Below, in pieces: positions 6,526-14,446 of a stretch of DNA of 15,651 nucleotides. Each line of letters begins with the position of its first letter. Within the stretch, counting starts at the first letter, position 1. The notes under the pieces were generated by a model. It made no database searches, had not been told where the DNA came from, and saw nothing but the letters and a program-made list of their open reading frames with translations. The position numbers and the translations under genes are program-made. Where the stretch lies: contig CALMNY010000017.1 of the NCBI GenBank assembly GCA_937872125.1, forward strand, positions 1-15,651, in the 5' to 3' direction. Origin of the DNA: an uncultured Candidatus Competibacteraceae bacterium (lineage in GTDB: Bacteria; Pseudomonadota; Gammaproteobacteria; Competibacterales; Competibacteraceae).

Positions 6526-8847
6526 ATGTTCCGCTGGCCTGTTCCGCTGCTCTGGTTGCTGGCTGCGCTGGGCTGCGGCTGGATCGTGCTGACCACGCCG
6601 GTCGCTGCCGACCTGGCGCTGTTCGCCTCCCGCGCCGATCCGGTGGCGGAACTGCTGCTGGAGCAATTGCGCAGCGGCCCCACCACCCGATTGATCCTGC
6701 TCGGGCTGGCGGGCGACACAGAACCCGAACGCGCCGCCGTCAGCCAGCGGCTGGTTGAACGGCTCCGGGATAACCGTGAGTTCGCCCGGGTCGCTAATGG
6801 CGCGGACGCCCTGCCCGAAGCAGAATTACAAGCCCTGTTCGCTTACCGCTACCGGTTAAGCCCGACCGTCGCCCCGGAACGCTTCACGGTGGACGGCTTG
6901 CGGTCCGGTTTGCAACAACGTCTGGTGGAACTGCAATCTCCGCTGGCCGTATTCCAGAAACGCTGGCTGGCCGGCGATCCGACCGGTGAGTTGCTGACGC
7001 TGCTGAAGCAGTGGCAGGGCGGCTTGCGCGAACCGGCCAAACGACTGGGCGTCTGGTTTGCACCGGACGGCGAGCGGGCGCTGCTGCTGGTCGAAACCCG
7101 GACTTCCGGCTACGACCTCGCCGCCCAGCGCCACGCGGTGACCACGATTCGCGCCGCGTTCGCCGCCGCCAGCGCCGGAACCGGCGTCCGGCTGGAGATG
7201 AGCGGTCCCGGCGTGCTGGCAACCCTGGCGGCGGACACAATCCGCGCCCAAGCCGAATTTCTCAGCACGCTGGCGCTGGCGGCGGTGGTGCTGATTCTGC
7301 TGCTGGTCTACCGCTCGGCGCGCACGGTCTGGCTCGGCGCGCTGCCGATGTTGTCGGCGTTGCTGGCCGGCGCGGCGGCGGTGGACCTGATCTTCGGCAA
7401 GATGTACCTCATCACCCTGGCGTTCAGCATGACCCTGCTGGGGGAGACGCTGGACTATCCCACCTACCTGTTCAGCCATCGGCGGGCGGCGGAAACCGTG
7501 ACAGACACGGTGCGCCAGTTGTGGCCGACCTTGCGGCTGTGCGTGGCGACCACGATGCTGGGCTGTCTGGCGATGCTCGACCCCGATTTTCCCGGCTTGA
7601 GCCAGTTGGGCGTGTTCACCGTCGCCGGCATCGCCGCCGCCGTGGCGACCACCCGCTGGCTGTTGCCGGCCCTGCTGCCGCCGCACTGGGCGCCGCCGCA
7701 ACCGACCGCTATCGGCCCGTGGGCAGATGCGGCATTGCGCCCTCGCCCCCGGCTGGCGCTGGCGCTGGGCGGATGCGGGTTGCTGGCGCTGCTGCTCCTG
7801 ATCGCCAGGACCCCGACGCTGTGGGAAAACGATCTGGCTGCACTCAGTCCCGTACCACGTGAACTGTTGCGGCTCGATCAGGATTTACGGACCGCCCTGG
7901 GCGCGCCGGAAGTCGGCCATTTGATCGCGGTCACCGCGCCGGATGCCGAAACCGCTCTGCGCCACAGCGAAGCCATCGCGGCTGATCTGGAGGACCGCAA
8001 GCGAGCGGGTTTGCTGGCCGGTTACGACGGGGCGATGCGCTATCTGCCCAGCGCGCAGACGCAGCAGCAGCGCCTGGCGTCGTTGCCGGACCCGGCGACG
8101 CTGAGCGCCAACCTGAACGCCGCTTTGGAAGGCTTGCCGTTCAAGCCGGGACTGTTCGCGCCGTTTCTCGATGCCGTCGCCGCCGCGCGCACCGCGCCGC
8201 CGCTGCGCCCGGAGGACTTGCGCGGCACGCTGCTGGGAACGCGGGTCAATGCGCTGCTGTTTCCCGGCGAACGCGGCTGGACTGCGCTGTTGCCGCTGAG
8301 CGGCGTGCAGGATGCCCGCGCCCTGGCCACCGGTTTGCCGCAACACCAAGCCAGTCGCGCGTACTATCTCGATTTACGCGCGGAAACCAATCGGCTGGTA
8401 GCGGATTTCCGCGACGCGACCCTGGTTCGGATCGCGTGGGGCGCGGCGCTGATCCTGGCGGTGGTCTGGCTCGGATTGCGCTCCTGGCGGCGGGTCGTCG
8501 CCGCGCTCTTGCCGGTGGGGCTGGCGCTGGTTTTCACCGTGGCGGCTCTGCTGGCGCTGGGCGAGCGGTTGTCGCTGTTCCATCTGGTCGCGCTGCTGCT
8601 GGTGCTGGGGGTCGGCGTGGATTACGGGCTGTTCTTCAGCCGGCCCGGCGCTGATCCGGATTCGCGCCGCCGCACCCTGCACGCGCTGCTGGTCTGCTGC
8701 GGTTCCGCCCTGACTGTTTTTGGTATGCTTTCGCTTTCCGCGCTGCCGGCGCTGCGGGCCATCGGCTTGACCGTGAGCCTGGGCGTGGCCGCCAGTTTTG
8801 TGGCGGCCCTGATAGCGGCCAGACCCTTGCTGACGAAGATGAGTTGA
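6526..8847 (+). CDS. MMPL/RND-superfamily exporter
   Basis: The 773-residue membrane protein has two similar halves, each with one leading membrane helix, a large periplasmic loop and a bundle of about five helices. The first half starts with a helix at about 4-28, a loop to about 243, then helices including the segment with GETLDYPTYLF (near 306). The second half starts near 410 with LALALGGCGLLALLLLIA, has a long loop to about 625, and helices with GVGVDYGLFFSRP (695-707), the hallmark of MMPL/RND proton-relay helices. Such transporters in aryl-polyene and xanthomonadin clusters move the pigment lipid out of the inner membrane, probably to the LolA-like partner encoded just before. No outer-membrane channel gene is seen. 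Start ATG has a weak ribosome-binding site. Substrate is inferred from context. Confidence 0.9.
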   Translation: MFRWPVPLLWLLAALGCGWIVLTTPVAADLALFASRADPVAELLLEQLRSGPTTRLILLGLAGDTEPERAAVSQRLVERLRDNREFARVANGADALPEAELQALFAYRYRLSPTVAPERFTVDGLRSGLQQRLVELQSPLAVFQKRWLAGDPTGELLTLLKQWQGGLREPAKRLGVWFAPDGERALLLVETRTSGYDLAAQRHAVTTIRAAFAAASAGTGVRLEMSGPGVLATLAADTIRAQAEFLSTLALAAVVLILLLVYRSARTVWLGALPMLSALLAGAAAVDLIFGKMYLITLAFSMTLLGETLDYPTYLFSHRRAAETVTDTVRQLWPTLRLCVATTMLGCLAMLDPDFPGLSQLGVFTVAGIAAAVATTRWLLPALLPPHWAPPQPTAIGPWADAALRPRPRLALALGGCGLLALLLLIARTPTLWENDLAALSPVPRELLRLDQDLRTALGAPEVGHLIAVTAPDAETALRHSEAIAADLEDRKRAGLLAGYDGAMRYLPSAQTQQQRLASLPDPATLSANLNAALEGLPFKPGLFAPFLDAVAAARTAPPLRPEDLRGTLLGTRVNALLFPGERGWTALLPLSGVQDARALATGLPQHQASRAYYLDLRAETNRLVADFRDATLVRIAWGAALILAVVWLGLRSWRRVVAALLPVGLALVFTVAALLALGERLSLFHLVALLLVLGVGVDYGLFFSRPGADPDSRRRTLHALLVCCGSALTVFGMLSLSALPALRAIGLTVSLGVAASFVAALIAARPLLTKMS

Positions 8848-8851
8848 CTCC

Positions 8852-10084
8852 ATGGCGATCAAGCCGCTGGCGATGGCCGCCTGTACCCTGACCAATGCCT
8901 TGGGACCCGGCCTCCAGGCCTCGCTGCGCGCGTTGCGGCGCGGCGAAAGCGGGCTGCGGCCCTGCGATTTCGAAGACGCTGACCTGAAGACCTGGATCGG
9001 CCGGGTCGCGGGGCTGGAAGAAGAGCCGCTACACGGCGAGTTCGCACCGTTCGATTGCCGCAACAACCGGCTGGCGCGGCTGGGCCTGGAACAGGATGAA
9101 TTCGGCGCGGCGGTGCGCATTGCCCGCAATCGTTACGGCGCCGACCGGATCGGCGTGTTCGTCGGCACCAGTACGTCCGGCATCGGCGCGACCGAACACG
9201 CCTATCGCCAGCGCGACCTGGTAACCGGGAGCGTGCCGGCGACCTTCGATTACCAGCACACCCACAATGTGTTCTCAGTCACGGATTTCACCCGGCGCTG
9301 GCTGGGCCTGACCGGCGCGGCGTTCGCCATTTCCACCGCCTGTTCCTCCAGCGCCAAGGCGTTCGCGGCCGCCTGGCGGCAGATGCGGGCCGGGTTTTGC
9401 GACGCCGCCGTGGTCGGCGGGGTGGACAGCCTGTGCCTGACTACCCTGTATGGTTTTAACGCCCTGGGACTGACATCCCCCCGGCCCTGTCGGCCCTGGG
9501 ATCTGGAACGCGATGGCTTGAGCGTCGGCGAGGCGGCGGGTTTTGCGCTGCTGGAATGGGCCGAACCCGGCGATGAGCGCGTCCTGTTGCTCGGTTACGG
9601 CGAAAGCAGCGATGCCTATCACATGACGGCCGCGCATCCCGAAGGGGTGGGGGCGGCGCTGGCGATGCAACAGGCGCTAACGCGGGCGGAAGTTCCGCCG
9701 GAACAGGTGGATTACATCAACCTGCACGGCACTGCCACGCCGCTAAACGATGCCGCCGAGGACCGTGCCGTCGTGCGGGTGTTCGGGCCGGACACGCCGT
9801 GCAGTTCCACCAAGGGCTGGACCGGCCACACCCTGGGTGCGGCGGGCGTCACCGAGGCCATTTTCGTTCGCCTGTGCCTGGAGCACAGCCTGATTCCCGG
9901 TACGCTCAATACCCGCCAGCGCGATCCGAAACTGGGTGCGGGCATCGTGCTGGAGAACCGGGAGCGCCGGCTGCGATTGGCGCTGAGCAATTCCTTTGGC
10001 TTCGGCGGCAGCAATTGCAGCCTGCTGTTCGGACGGTCTCCCTCGCCCCGGGTGGGAGAGAGTCGGGGTGAGGGGGAACCATGA
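8852..10084 (+). CDS. Beta-ketoacyl-ACP synthase (FabF-like), elongating ketosynthase
   Basis: This 410-residue protein has the complete condensing-enzyme triad: Cys164 in ISTACSSSAKA, His292 in LHGTAT and His326 in KGWTGHTLGAAG. GVFVGTSTSGIG, NALGLTSP and the C-terminal SNSFGFGGSN are also typical of FabF-like enzymes in aryl-polyene clusters. It would condense malonyl-ACP with the aryl starter and the growing chain. The gene begins 4 nt after the exporter stop and overlaps the next start by 4 nt (ATGA), so the two ketosynthase proteins are probably made in step and may pair. The last 17 residues (GRSPSPRVGESRGEGEP) lie beyond the normal end of the fold and are encoded by a hairpin-forming element at 10038-10076, which seems to have replaced or extended the original stop. 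Confidence 0.93.
   Translation: MAIKPLAMAACTLTNALGPGLQASLRALRRGESGLRPCDFEDADLKTWIGRVAGLEEEPLHGEFAPFDCRNNRLARLGLEQDEFGAAVRIARNRYGADRIGVFVGTSTSGIGATEHAYRQRDLVTGSVPATFDYQHTHNVFSVTDFTRRWLGLTGAAFAISTACSSSAKAFAAAWRQMRAGFCDAAVVGGVDSLCLTTLYGFNALGLTSPRPCRPWDLERDGLSVGEAAGFALLEWAEPGDERVLLLGYGESSDAYHMTAAHPEGVGAALAMQQALTRAEVPPEQVDYINLHGTATPLNDAAEDRAVVRVFGPDTPCSSTKGWTGHTLGAAGVTEAIFVRLCLEHSLIPGTLNTRQRDPKLGAGIVLENRERRLRLALSNSFGFGGSNCSLLFGRSPSPRVGESRGEGEP
10038..10076 (+). repeat. Hairpin element inside the 3' end of the ketosynthase gene
   Basis: Bases 10040-10049 (CCCTCGCCCC) pair with 10065-10074 (GGGGTGAGGG) with one G-T pair, and two further pairs extend the stem to 10038 and 10076; the loop is 15 nt. 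The composition resembles the dispersed CCCTC/GAGGG intergenic palindromes common in GC-rich proteobacteria, a likeness recalled from memory. It encodes the ketosynthase tail, and its right arm with GAGGGGG supplies the ribosome-binding site for the gene starting at 10081. There is no T-run, so it is not a classical terminator. Confidence 0.65.
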
Positions 10085-10872
10085 ATCTGCTTGCTGTAGA
10101 AGCCGTGGGCCTCATGGCGCCGGGTCTGGTGGGCTGGACCGCCAGCCAGGCGGTGCTGGCTGGCCAGCGGTCCTACGTCGTCGAGCCGATGCCAGCGACC
10201 ATGGCCACACTGCTACCGGCCAACGAACGGCGGCGCATTACCGCCACGATCAAGCTCGCGCTCCAGGTCGCGCAGGAGGCGATGACTCAAGCCGATCTCG
10301 ACGCGGGCACGGTCCCCACGATATTCGCGTCTTCGGGCGGCGACAGCGAGGTGCTGGATAAAATCTGCACGGCGCTGACCCAGCCCGACCGGCCGGTATC
10401 GCCGACTCATTTTCATCAATCGGTGCATAACACGCCGGCCGGTTACTGGGCCATCGCCACCGGCTGCATGGGACCCTCGCTCAGCCTGGCCGCCTACGAC
10501 AGCAGTTTCGCCGCCGGCCTGCGGGAAGCGGCGGCGCTGGCGTGGGCCGAGCAGGCGCGGGTGCTACTGGTCGCCTACGACCTGCCGCTGCCGGCGCCGA
10601 TGGCCGGGCGCCGCAAAATCGTCGCGCCGTTTGGCGTGGCGCTGCTGCTGAATCCGGCCCTGCCGGTCAACCGCCTGGCATTGCTGCGCCTGGCATCCGG
10701 GGGGGACGAACCAGCGGACCGGCTGGACGATGCGGGTCTGGAACGGTTGCGTGCGGGTAACCCCGCTGCCCGGAGCTTACCGTTGCTGTGCGCCATGGCT
10801 CGAAGGGCAGCAACGCGGGTGATCCTGTCCGCCGGCGACAACGCAACCCTGAGCGTTGAGGTCGCGCCGTGA
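10081..10872 (+). CDS. Beta-ketoacyl synthase-like partner (chain-length-factor type), no active-site Cys
   Basis: The 263-residue protein fits the short ketosynthase-like family with the PF13723-type N-terminal domain that occurs beside the FabF-like enzyme in aryl-polyene clusters. Seen are ANERRRITATIKLALQVAQEA (47-67), IFASSGGDSEVLDKI (81-95) and the strongly conserved SPTHFHQSVHNTPAGYWAIATG (107-128). The nucleophile position in GPSLSLAAYDSSFAAG (131-146) has no cysteine, and no HGT or GHT histidine motifs follow, so it cannot condense by itself. At 263 residues it is about two-thirds of a normal ketosynthase. It most likely pairs with the enzyme encoded just upstream to set chain length, as chain-length factors do in type II systems. 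It overlaps both neighbours by 4 nt. Confidence 0.88.
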   Translation: MNLLAVEAVGLMAPGLVGWTASQAVLAGQRSYVVEPMPATMATLLPANERRRITATIKLALQVAQEAMTQADLDAGTVPTIFASSGGDSEVLDKICTALTQPDRPVSPTHFHQSVHNTPAGYWAIATGCMGPSLSLAAYDSSFAAGLREAAALAWAEQARVLLVAYDLPLPAPMAGRRKIVAPFGVALLLNPALPVNRLALLRLASGGDEPADRLDDAGLERLRAGNPAARSLPLLCAMARRAATRVILSAGDNATLSVEVAP

Positions 10873-11588
10873 AGCGGGCGCTGGTCACCGGCGGCAGCGG
10901 CGCGATTGGCCGCGCGATTGGCCAGCGACTGGCGCGCGATGGGCTGCACGTCATCGTTCATACTTATCAACATCCCGAACTGGCGCTGGAAGTCGCGGAC
11001 GCTATTCGGAGCGCGGGCGGTTCGGCGGAGACGACCGCATTCGATGTCGCTGACGAAGAGCAGACCCGCCAGGTTCTGACCGAGTTGCTCGAAGCCGGAC
11101 CGATTCAGGTGCTGGTCAACAATGCGGGCCTTCACGACGACGCCCCTATGGCGGGGATGTCCTTCATGCAGTGGCGGCGGGTGATTGATGTGTGCCTGAA
11201 CGGTTTTTTCAACGTGACGCAGCCCTTGTTGCTGCCGATGATCAGCACGCGCTGGGGCCGCATCGTCAACATCTCCTCGCTGGCGGGCATCACCGGCAAT
11301 CGTGGCCAGACCAATTACGCCGCCGCCAAGGCCGGCCTGCACGGCGCGACCAAGGCGCTGGCCCTGGAACTGGCCTCGCGCGGGATCACGGTCAACGCCA
11401 TCGCGCCGGGCATTATCGCCGGACCCGCCACGGACGCGGTATTCGATGCGGCGACGATCAAGACCCTGGTGCCGATGCGGCGCGCGGGAACACCCGCTGA
11501 AGTCGCCGATCTGGTCGGATTCCTGACTTCGGAACAAGCCGCTTACCTGACCGGCCAGATCATCAGCCTCAACGGCGGCATTATCTAA
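10869..11588 (+). CDS. fabG: 3-oxoacyl-ACP reductase, FabG-like
   Basis: The 239-residue short-chain dehydrogenase begins at a GTG overlapping the previous stop (GTGA). It has the NADPH-binding TGGSGAIG (7-14), NNAG (84-87) and a complete catalytic set: Asn111, Ser137, Tyr150 and Lys154 in YAAAK, with the Ser-Tyr-Lys spacing of FabG. The C-terminal YLTGQIISLNGG is also typical. It reduces the 3-ketoacyl-ACP made by the ketosynthase to the 3-hydroxy form, which the dehydratase then turns into the next double bond. The position within the cluster makes it the dedicated polyene ketoreductase rather than the fatty-acid enzyme; no malonyl transferase or fabF/fabD housekeeping set is around it. Confidence 0.93.
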   Translation: MKRALVTGGSGAIGRAIGQRLARDGLHVIVHTYQHPELALEVADAIRSAGGSAETTAFDVADEEQTRQVLTELLEAGPIQVLVNNAGLHDDAPMAGMSFMQWRRVIDVCLNGFFNVTQPLLLPMISTRWGRIVNISSLAGITGNRGQTNYAAAKAGLHGATKALALELASRGITVNAIAPGIIAGPATDAVFDAATIKTLVPMRRAGTPAEVADLVGFLTSEQAAYLTGQIISLNGGII

Positions 11589-11596
11589 AGCCGCCC

Positions 11597-12376
11597 ATGA
11601 CCATCGCCGTCGTCATCCCCGCTTACAACGAAGCCGCCACCATCGCCGACATCGTCCGCCGCGCCCGGCGACAGATGGACCTGGTGATCGTGGTGGACGA
11701 TGGTTCCCGCGACGCCACCGCCGCACACGCTGAAGCGGCCGGCGCCATGGTAGTGCGCCAGTCCACCAATCAGGGCAAGGGCGCCAGTCTGTGGCGCGGG
11801 ATGCAAACCGCGCTGGCGCAGGGTGCGGAAGCAATCATCACTCTGGACGCCGACGGTCAGCACCAGCCCGAGGATATTCCAAAGCTGCTGGACGCTCGCC
11901 GGCGCTGGCCCGACTGCCCCATCCTCGCCGCCCGCCTGACCTGCCGTGAGGCCGCCCCCCCGTTGCGGCGCTTCGCCAACGGCATGGCCGATTTCTGGGT
12001 CTCGTGGGCGGCCGGCTGCCCGATTCCCGATACCCAGTCCGGGTTTCGGCTGTACCCGGCCGAGTTTCTGCGCCGGGCAACTGGACCAGAACGGGGGCGG
12101 CGCGGCTTCGCTTTTGAAAGCGCCCTGCTGATGCAGGCGGGCCGTCAGCGGCGCTATCCAAAAGTGGTTGCAATCGAAACGATTTACCACCCTCAGGGCC
12201 GACCCAGTCATTACCGGCCGTGGCGCGATACGTTGCGCATCGTGGATTTGGTGGCGTGGTCGCTGCTCAGGCGCGGCCTGTATCCGCTGGGTTTACTGCG
12301 TTCCCTGCGGCTACTACCCTTACCGGGGCTTGGTGATGAAATCCCGTTGAAACCAAGAGATGGGGAGAAAACATGA
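11597..12376 (+). CDS. Family 2 glycosyltransferase (GT-A fold)
   Basis: The 259-residue protein starts with AVVIPAYNEAATI (4-16), has VVDDGS (32-37) for nucleotide-sugar binding, NQGKGASLWRGM (58-69), the metal-binding DADGQHQPED (84-93), and DTQSGFRLYP, which matches the dolichol-phosphate-mannose synthase-like branch. No clear membrane span follows; the C-terminus has hydrophobic stretches (LVAWSLL, LYPLGLLRSLRLLPLP) that may touch the membrane. The gene begins 8 nt after the ketoreductase stop and overlaps the lipoprotein start by 4 nt (ATGA). Glycosyltransferases of this type occur in aryl-polyene clusters and may add a sugar to the polyene lipid or act on the lipid carrier. Donor and acceptor are unknown. 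Confidence 0.9.
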   Translation: MTIAVVIPAYNEAATIADIVRRARRQMDLVIVVDDGSRDATAAHAEAAGAMVVRQSTNQGKGASLWRGMQTALAQGAEAIITLDADGQHQPEDIPKLLDARRRWPDCPILAARLTCREAAPPLRRFANGMADFWVSWAAGCPIPDTQSGFRLYPAEFLRRATGPERGRRGFAFESALLMQAGRQRRYPKVVAIETIYHPQGRPSHYRPWRDTLRIVDLVAWSLLRRGLYPLGLLRSLRLLPLPGLGDEIPLKPRDGEKT

Positions 12377-12762
12377 AAATTAAAGCGTGGTTCATGATCG
12401 CTGGCATTCTGGCCCTGGTGCTGGTGGGCTGCCGGACCAATCCGGTTTACAGCGTCGAAGGCGCGCCGGTCACCACCAGCACGCGCGGTTATAACCTGAG
12501 AGACGTGCGCGACGCGATCCAGCAGGCGGGAATATCGCTGGGTTGGCAAATGCGGGATGTCCGGCCTGGCCTGATCATCGGCACGCTCACCGTGCGCGAA
12601 CACATGGCCCAGGTGGAAATTCCGTATAACCGGACCAGCTACAGCATCCTCTACCGGGATAGCCAAAATCTCAATTACGACGGCGTCAGCATCCATAGCA
12701 ACTACAATGGCTGGATTCAACGCCTGAACGGCGCGATCAACGCCCAGCTCAGCCGGCTCTGA
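12373..12762 (+). CDS. Small predicted lipoprotein
   Basis: This 129-residue protein has a clear lipoprotein signal: MKIK, a hydrophobic core and lipobox LVGC with Cys20 as the lipidated residue; residue +2 is Arg, so outer-membrane sorting is expected. The mature part (about 110 residues) has no domain I can name; YNLRDVRDAIQQAGISLGW and GLIIGTLTVREHMAQVEIPYN suggest a small mixed alpha/beta domain, and there is an Asn/Tyr-rich stretch (NLNYDGVSIHSNYNGW). GGGGAG lies 7 nt before the ATG, a strong ribosome-binding site. It is the last gene of the operon, directly before a terminator. It could help place the pigment in the outer membrane, or be an unrelated passenger; proteins of this kind also occur outside such clusters. 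Confidence 0.85.
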   Translation: MKIKAWFMIAGILALVLVGCRTNPVYSVEGAPVTTSTRGYNLRDVRDAIQQAGISLGWQMRDVRPGLIIGTLTVREHMAQVEIPYNRTSYSILYRDSQNLNYDGVSIHSNYNGWIQRLNGAINAQLSRL

Positions 12763-12769
12763 CCCACCC

Positions 12770-12813
12770 CGCCGGGGAGAAGAGGAACGCTCCAGTTCAA
12801 CCCCGGCGTTTTT
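12770..12813 (+). terminator. Rho-independent terminator of the pigment operon
   Basis: CGCCGGGG (12770-12777) and CCCCGGCG (12801-12808) form a perfect 8-bp GC stem directly followed by TTTTT (12809-12813). The 23-nt loop is long but contains a small inner GGA/TCC stem. It begins 8 nt after the lipoprotein stop, a natural end for the eleven-gene unit. Confidence 0.75.
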
Positions 12814-13099
12814 ACTGCGCCTCCCCCTTCACTCTACGCCAACCCAATTAGGTAAATCGTGCGGAGCTATGGTACATTCAGCGCCGAGTTTGTCACGGCG
12901 CGGTCCGGTTCGCGCCCCCGAGGTTCTTGCTGTTCCTCCTGGAATTGTCGCTAGCGGGTCACCCAACCCCCTGTTCCTCCTGCAAACCCGCCGTGGTTCG
13001 CCCCTGCCGGGGCTCCCCGATTACCCTCCATTTTCAAAATTTTTCCGCCTGGACCGGTTCCTTGCGCCACGCATGGGCAGGCGGATTCAGGAGTTGTGA
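12814..13099 (+). promoter_or_regulatory. Long leader region of the DEAD-box helicase gene
   Basis: No gene is supported here. A weak extended -10 (TGGTACATT, 12870-12878) would place transcription start about 210 nt before the helicase start. Downstream lie two exact copies of CTGTTCCTCCTG (12930-12941 and 12971-12982), a GCCCC-TGCC-GGGGC hairpin (13000-13013) and an A/T-rich patch around 13031-13047. The ribosome-binding site CAGGAG (13088-13093) is complementary to CTCCTG in both repeats. Long structured leaders are known for cold-induced helicase and cold-shock genes, so control at the RNA level is plausible. This is inferred from sequence only. Confidence 0.45.
12930..12982 (+). repeat. 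Two exact copies of a 12-nt direct repeat, CTGTTCCTCCTG
   Basis: Copies at 12930-12941 and 12971-12982 have a 41-nt period. Each contains CCTCCT, identical to the anti-Shine-Dalgarno core of 16S rRNA, and can pair with the helicase ribosome-binding site. Copy 1 can extend the pairing to nine pairs with one bulged G. Confidence 0.8.
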
Positions 13100-14446
13100 A
13101 TGCCATTTGTTGCTCTCGGCCTGGTCGCTGACCTGGCGCGCGCTGTCGCCGCTCAGGGCTATACCGCGCCTACCCCGATTCAATCCCAGGCCATCCCCAT
13201 GATTCTGGCGGGGCGCGATTTGCTCGCCGCCGCCCAGACCGGCACCGGCAAGACCGCCGCCTTCACTCTACCGCTGTTGCAGCGGCTGCAACTGGATCAG
13301 AACCGGGCATTGCCGCCCGGCCGGCCACGCGCCCTGGTGCTGACCCCAACCCGCGAACTGGCCGCCCAGATCGCCGACAGCGTGCGCGTCTATGGTCACC
13401 ACCTCGCACCCCGCACCGCCTTGCTGGTCGGCGGCGTCAGCATGGGACCGCAGCTCGACGCCTTGCGCCGCCGGGTCGACGTCCTGGTGGCCACGCCGGG
13501 GCGGCTGCTGGACCACTTGAGCCAGAAAACCGTCAGCCTGGCCGGAGTCGAGATTCTGGTGCTGGACGAGGGCGACCGAATGCTCGATCTCGGCTTTCTG
13601 CCGGCGATCCGTCGCCTGCTGGCGCTGCTGCCCAAGCGGCGGCAGACTCTGCTGTTCTCGGCGACCTTCGCCGAGCCGATCCGCGAGTTGGCGGGCGATT
13701 TTCTGCGCGACCCGGCGGTGATTGATATCGCCCCGCGCAACGCGGCCGCCGACCGGGTGGAGCAGCAGGTGCATCCGGTGGATTCGGAGCGCAAGGCTGC
13801 CCTGCTCAGCCACCTGCTGAGCGCCGGCGAGCGCGACGCGACGCTGGTGTTTACCCGCACCAAGCATGGCGCCGACCGGCTGAGCCGCCAGCTCGAGCGC
13901 GACGGCATCCGTACCGCTGCTCTGCACGGCAACAAGAGCCAGTCAGCCCGTACCCGCGCCCTGGACGATTTCAAGCAGGGCCGGATTCAGGTGCTGGTCG
14001 CCACCGACATCGCCGCTCGCGGTCTGGATATCGTCCAGTTGCCGCGGGTAGTGAATTACGAACTGCCGCACGTACCGGAGGACTATGTCCATCGCATCGG
14101 CCGGACCGGCCGTGCGGGCCGTACTGGACTGGCGATTTCGCTGGTCAGCGTGGATGAAAACTCGCGCCTGCGGGATATTCAACGGTTGCTGGGCCATCCA
14201 TTGCCATCGTCGGTGGTCGAAGGGTTTGCGCCCAGCGATGGACGGCGGTCGCCAGCGCCAGCCACCCCCGCGTCCGGCGCGCGGCGTCACCCGACTCACC
14301 GTGCTGGCCCACCCCCCGGAGAGCGACCTGCGTCGTCGTCTCCGCGCTGGTCCGCGCGCCCGGAAACCGGGTCCGGCGATTCATCCCGGCGACGCCATCC
14401 TTCTTACCCGCCCCGGCGGGCCGCGACTACAGGAGACCGTATATGA
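13100..14446 (+). CDS. rhlE: DEAD-box RNA helicase, RhlE type, with DEGD motif II
   Basis: The 448-residue protein carries all helicase motifs in order: Q motif PTPIQ (24-28), motif I AQTGTGKT (45-52), PTRELA (83-88), GG (111-112), TPGR (132-135), motif II DEGD (156-159), SAT (187-189), [10 protein letters not shown] (301-310) and HRIGRTGR (331-338). The N-terminal wording and the RMLDLGF after motif II are closest to RhlE. Motif II normally reads DEAD; the alanine is replaced by glycine (codon GGC). The last 70 residues are rich in Pro, Arg and Ser and look disordered, as in many RhlE proteins that bind RNA through a basic tail. RhlE-type helicases remodel RNA in ribosome assembly and mRNA decay. 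CAGGAG 6 nt upstream is a good ribosome-binding site. The stop overlaps the RRM gene start by 4 nt (ATGA). Confidence 0.95.
   Translation: MPFVALGLVADLARAVAAQGYTAPTPIQSQAIPMILAGRDLLAAAQTGTGKTAAFTLPLLQRLQLDQNRALPPGRPRALVLTPTRELAAQIADSVRVYGHHLAPRTALLVGGVSMGPQLDALRRRVDVLVATPGRLLDHLSQKTVSLAGVEILVLDEGDRMLDLGFLPAIRRLLALLPKRRQTLLFSATFAEPIRELAGDFLRDPAVIDIAPRNAAADRVEQQVHPVDSERKAALLSHLLSAGERDATLVFTRTKHGADRLSRQLERDGIRTAALHGNKSQSARTRALDDFKQGRIQVLVATDIAARGLDIVQLPRVVNYELPHVPEDYVHRIGRTGRAGRTGLAISLVSVDENSRLRDIQRLLGHPLPSSVVEGFAPSDGRRSPAPATPASGARRHPTHRAGPPPGERPASSSPRWSARPETGSGDSSRRRHPSYPPRRAATTGDRI

Noticed and set aside
6856..7701. Long minus-strand open frame opposite the exporter gene
   Set aside because: It is rich in Arg, Gln and Gly, as expected for the complement of a GC-rich gene, and matches no family.
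12869..13099. A 76-codon open frame ending directly before the helicase ATG, a possible leader peptide
   Set aside because: Its ATG overlaps the predicted -10 element, its GGAG is only 2 nt away, and the composition (Pro/Arg/Leu-rich) looks like random GC-rich translation.
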